Shown here piece after piece: positions 62,641 to 64,000 of a stretch of 64,000 bases of DNA (positions are counted from its first letter, which is position 1; every line of letters begins with the position of its first letter). The notes under the pieces are model-generated. The model made no database searches. It was not told where the DNA came from and was given only the letters and a program-made list of their open reading frames with translations. Where the stretch lies: contig JAJKFJ010021476.1 of the NCBI GenBank assembly GCA_027382625.1, forward strand, positions 21,605-85,604, in the 5' to 3' direction. The DNA comes from Tetmemena sp. SeJ-2015 (taxonomy: Eukaryota; Ciliophora; Spirotrichea; Sporadotrichida; Oxytrichidae). Position numbers and translations under genes: made by a program.

Positions 62641-63803
62641 TGTTTTAGTTTGAGTTTTTGTTGAAATAATTAATACTAATTTATAAGATAGCAAACAGAA
62701 GCTCAACTACCGCTTTTTTAATATTAAAAAGAGATTTATTCCCAATATACATATTTACAACAGATGCAAAAACAATAAGCAATTATTAATTTTAGAAAAT
62801 AAATGAAATGAAGAAATTGATTAAGTGACAAAAAAATCAAGAGAAGATGAGTTTCTTTATTAAAGAAAAGTATCAAAATATTGAAGAAAATTTTAAAAAT
62901 TTAAAATAAGTTTAATTAGTATATAAAAGCAGTTTGCAATATTACAAAGTGTAAATTTCAAGATCCTTTTTTATCGCTAATATCTTAGTTTTATAGTATT
63001 TTCTTTTTTTTCTTCTTCTGTATTTAAATAATTTTCTCCTCATATAAATTTCTTGCTTTTTTATAATTAATTTTATGCATTTAGACCCTTTTAAATTGCT
63101 TTTTTAAAAAAAATTTTTTTAAAATTTTTTTTTAATATAAGAAACCAAAAAAGACATTAATTTAATTATAGTTTTTTAGCTTTTTTTAAATTTACTTTTT
63201 TTTATTAGAGGTATTTCTCTAAAATTTGGCGATTTAACTACGTTGCCAGATTAAATTACACGTTCTTCTTTATTTACAATTAATTTAGAACTATCAGACA
63301 GTCTAAAATATTTGGGAAAAAAAAAAAAACTTATATTTTTTCTAAATTTAAAAAAAATTTTTAAAAAATTTGGAATTTTTTTTTTTTTTTAATAATTTAA
63401 ATGGGTATTTTATAAAAATATTTAGAACCCCTTTTAAATGAAATTTTTTTGAAATAAAAATTTAAAATTCATTTTAAATTTTGGGGAAAATTAATTCTTC
63501 AAAAATATTGCTTACCTACCGCGGCTGAATTTCCCTAGATCAGTAATATATTATACCTCTAGGTCCTGATCACAAATAATATTAAGCTCTGACTCTTAAT
63601 ATACATAATATTGCACGTTTAGAAAAGTTTGATCGCAGTTATGGAAAATAAATAAGAGCGATTTCGAGCTTATGCCCAATATTATATAATTATTACCAAT
63701 GCTTAAAACCCCCAAAAACCCGTGATTTTATATTAGTTTAGTGATTATTAGAGTCTTGACTTATATCTATTAGGTCTTAGCATATATGGTCAAGCCTACA
63801 TCA
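62641..63803. other. Extremely AT-rich DNA with long homopolymer runs
   Basis: Poly-A/poly-T tracts of 8-15 bases between about 62995 and 63480. No gene recognised. Confidence 0.5.
63705..63721 (+). repeat. Telomere-like C/A tract
   Basis: A4-C5-A5-C3, close to but not exactly the C4A4 repeat of stichotrich telomeres. A single short occurrence, so possibly chance. Confidence 0.3.
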
Positions 63804-64000
63804 TCATCCTAAGGATGCATCACCGTAGCCCAAGCGTATAGTCTGCTCCCACTTCCTCATGCTACTCCACATCTGTCTGTTCCGTCTCATATCGCGCTCA
63901 TGATCTCCCGACTCTTTTCACCAGTGCTGCCTATAAGCTCAACTCAGATGCATCTTACTTGTTATGGATCTGCTGACTCTAGAGCTGCTTCTTCACATAT
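63804..64000 (-). CDS. 3' end of an unidentified gene (5' part outside window)
   Basis: On the - strand from 64000: LQSQQIHNKQDASELSLQAA and then, after a one-frame change near 63905, DHERDMRRNRQMWSSMRKWE and RLGYGDASLG, ending at TGA 63806-63804. Polar and Gln-rich, using TAG/TAA as Gln. Too short to identify. Confidence 0.5.

Overview
This window is best read as germline (micronuclear) DNA of a stichotrich/spirotrich ciliate of the Oxytricha/Stylonychia/Tetmemena kind. Three things point there. (1) Long reading frames are full of in-frame TAA and TAG where glutamine fits and end at TGA, i.e. the ciliate code with TGA as the only stop. (2) Almost every gene is broken by short AT-rich inserts flanked by 3-13 bp direct repeats; deleting an insert plus one repeat copy restores the frame. 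These are internal eliminated sequences (IESs) bounded by pointers, and the retained pieces are macronuclear-destined segments (MDSs). (3) One gene is scrambled across both strands.

Layout. 1-1.96 kb: end of a charged low-complexity protein (+). 2.17-6.02 kb: Gln-rich coiled-coil protein (-). 6.25-8.21 kb: RING/TRAF zinc-finger protein (+). 8.35-11.30 kb: LRR plus coiled-coil protein (+), interrupted by a 583 bp inverted-repeat IES. 11.54-15.81 kb: Asn/Gln/Ser-rich protein (-), interrupted by a 608 bp near-palindrome capped by runs of nine G/C. 16.06-18.66 kb: another Q/S-rich protein (-). 18.93-23.7 kb: two old-yellow-enzyme genes (+) with two decayed copies of the 5' half of the second around its intact copy. 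23.97-28.21 kb: long coiled-coil protein (-), divergent from a second coiled-coil gene (+, 28.30-30.13 kb).

About 30.2-54.06 kb is one giant scrambled HYDIN gene (ciliary central-pair protein). Its MDSs lie in five clusters: - strand 30.2-33.05, + strand 33.6-40.8, + strand 41.0-42.5, + strand 43.1-45.9 and - strand 46.0-54.06 kb. The C-terminal part (39.3-40.8 kb) lies upstream of N-terminal pieces (43.5-45 kb). Consecutive exon-like pieces alternate between the + cluster at 38.2-38.7 kb and the inverted - cluster at 30.3-30.56 kb, joined by matching pointers of 7-11 bp. A 30 bp micro-MDS at 41.2 kb fits between two segments at 33.8 kb through 13 and 12 bp pointers.

54.3-56.1 kb: secreted YHYH-domain protein (-). 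57.4-60.6 kb: fragments of Cys-rich extracellular protein(s) and a protein-kinase-like gene (-) whose DFG position reads YFN, the latter split by a 1.2 kb TA-flanked terminal-inverted-repeat element. 60.6-63.8 kb is mostly AT-rich non-coding DNA; the window ends in the 3' part of another gene (-).

Most boundaries come from reading by eye. Homology calls rest on family knowledge, not on a search. Some frame changes look like one-base homopolymer errors.
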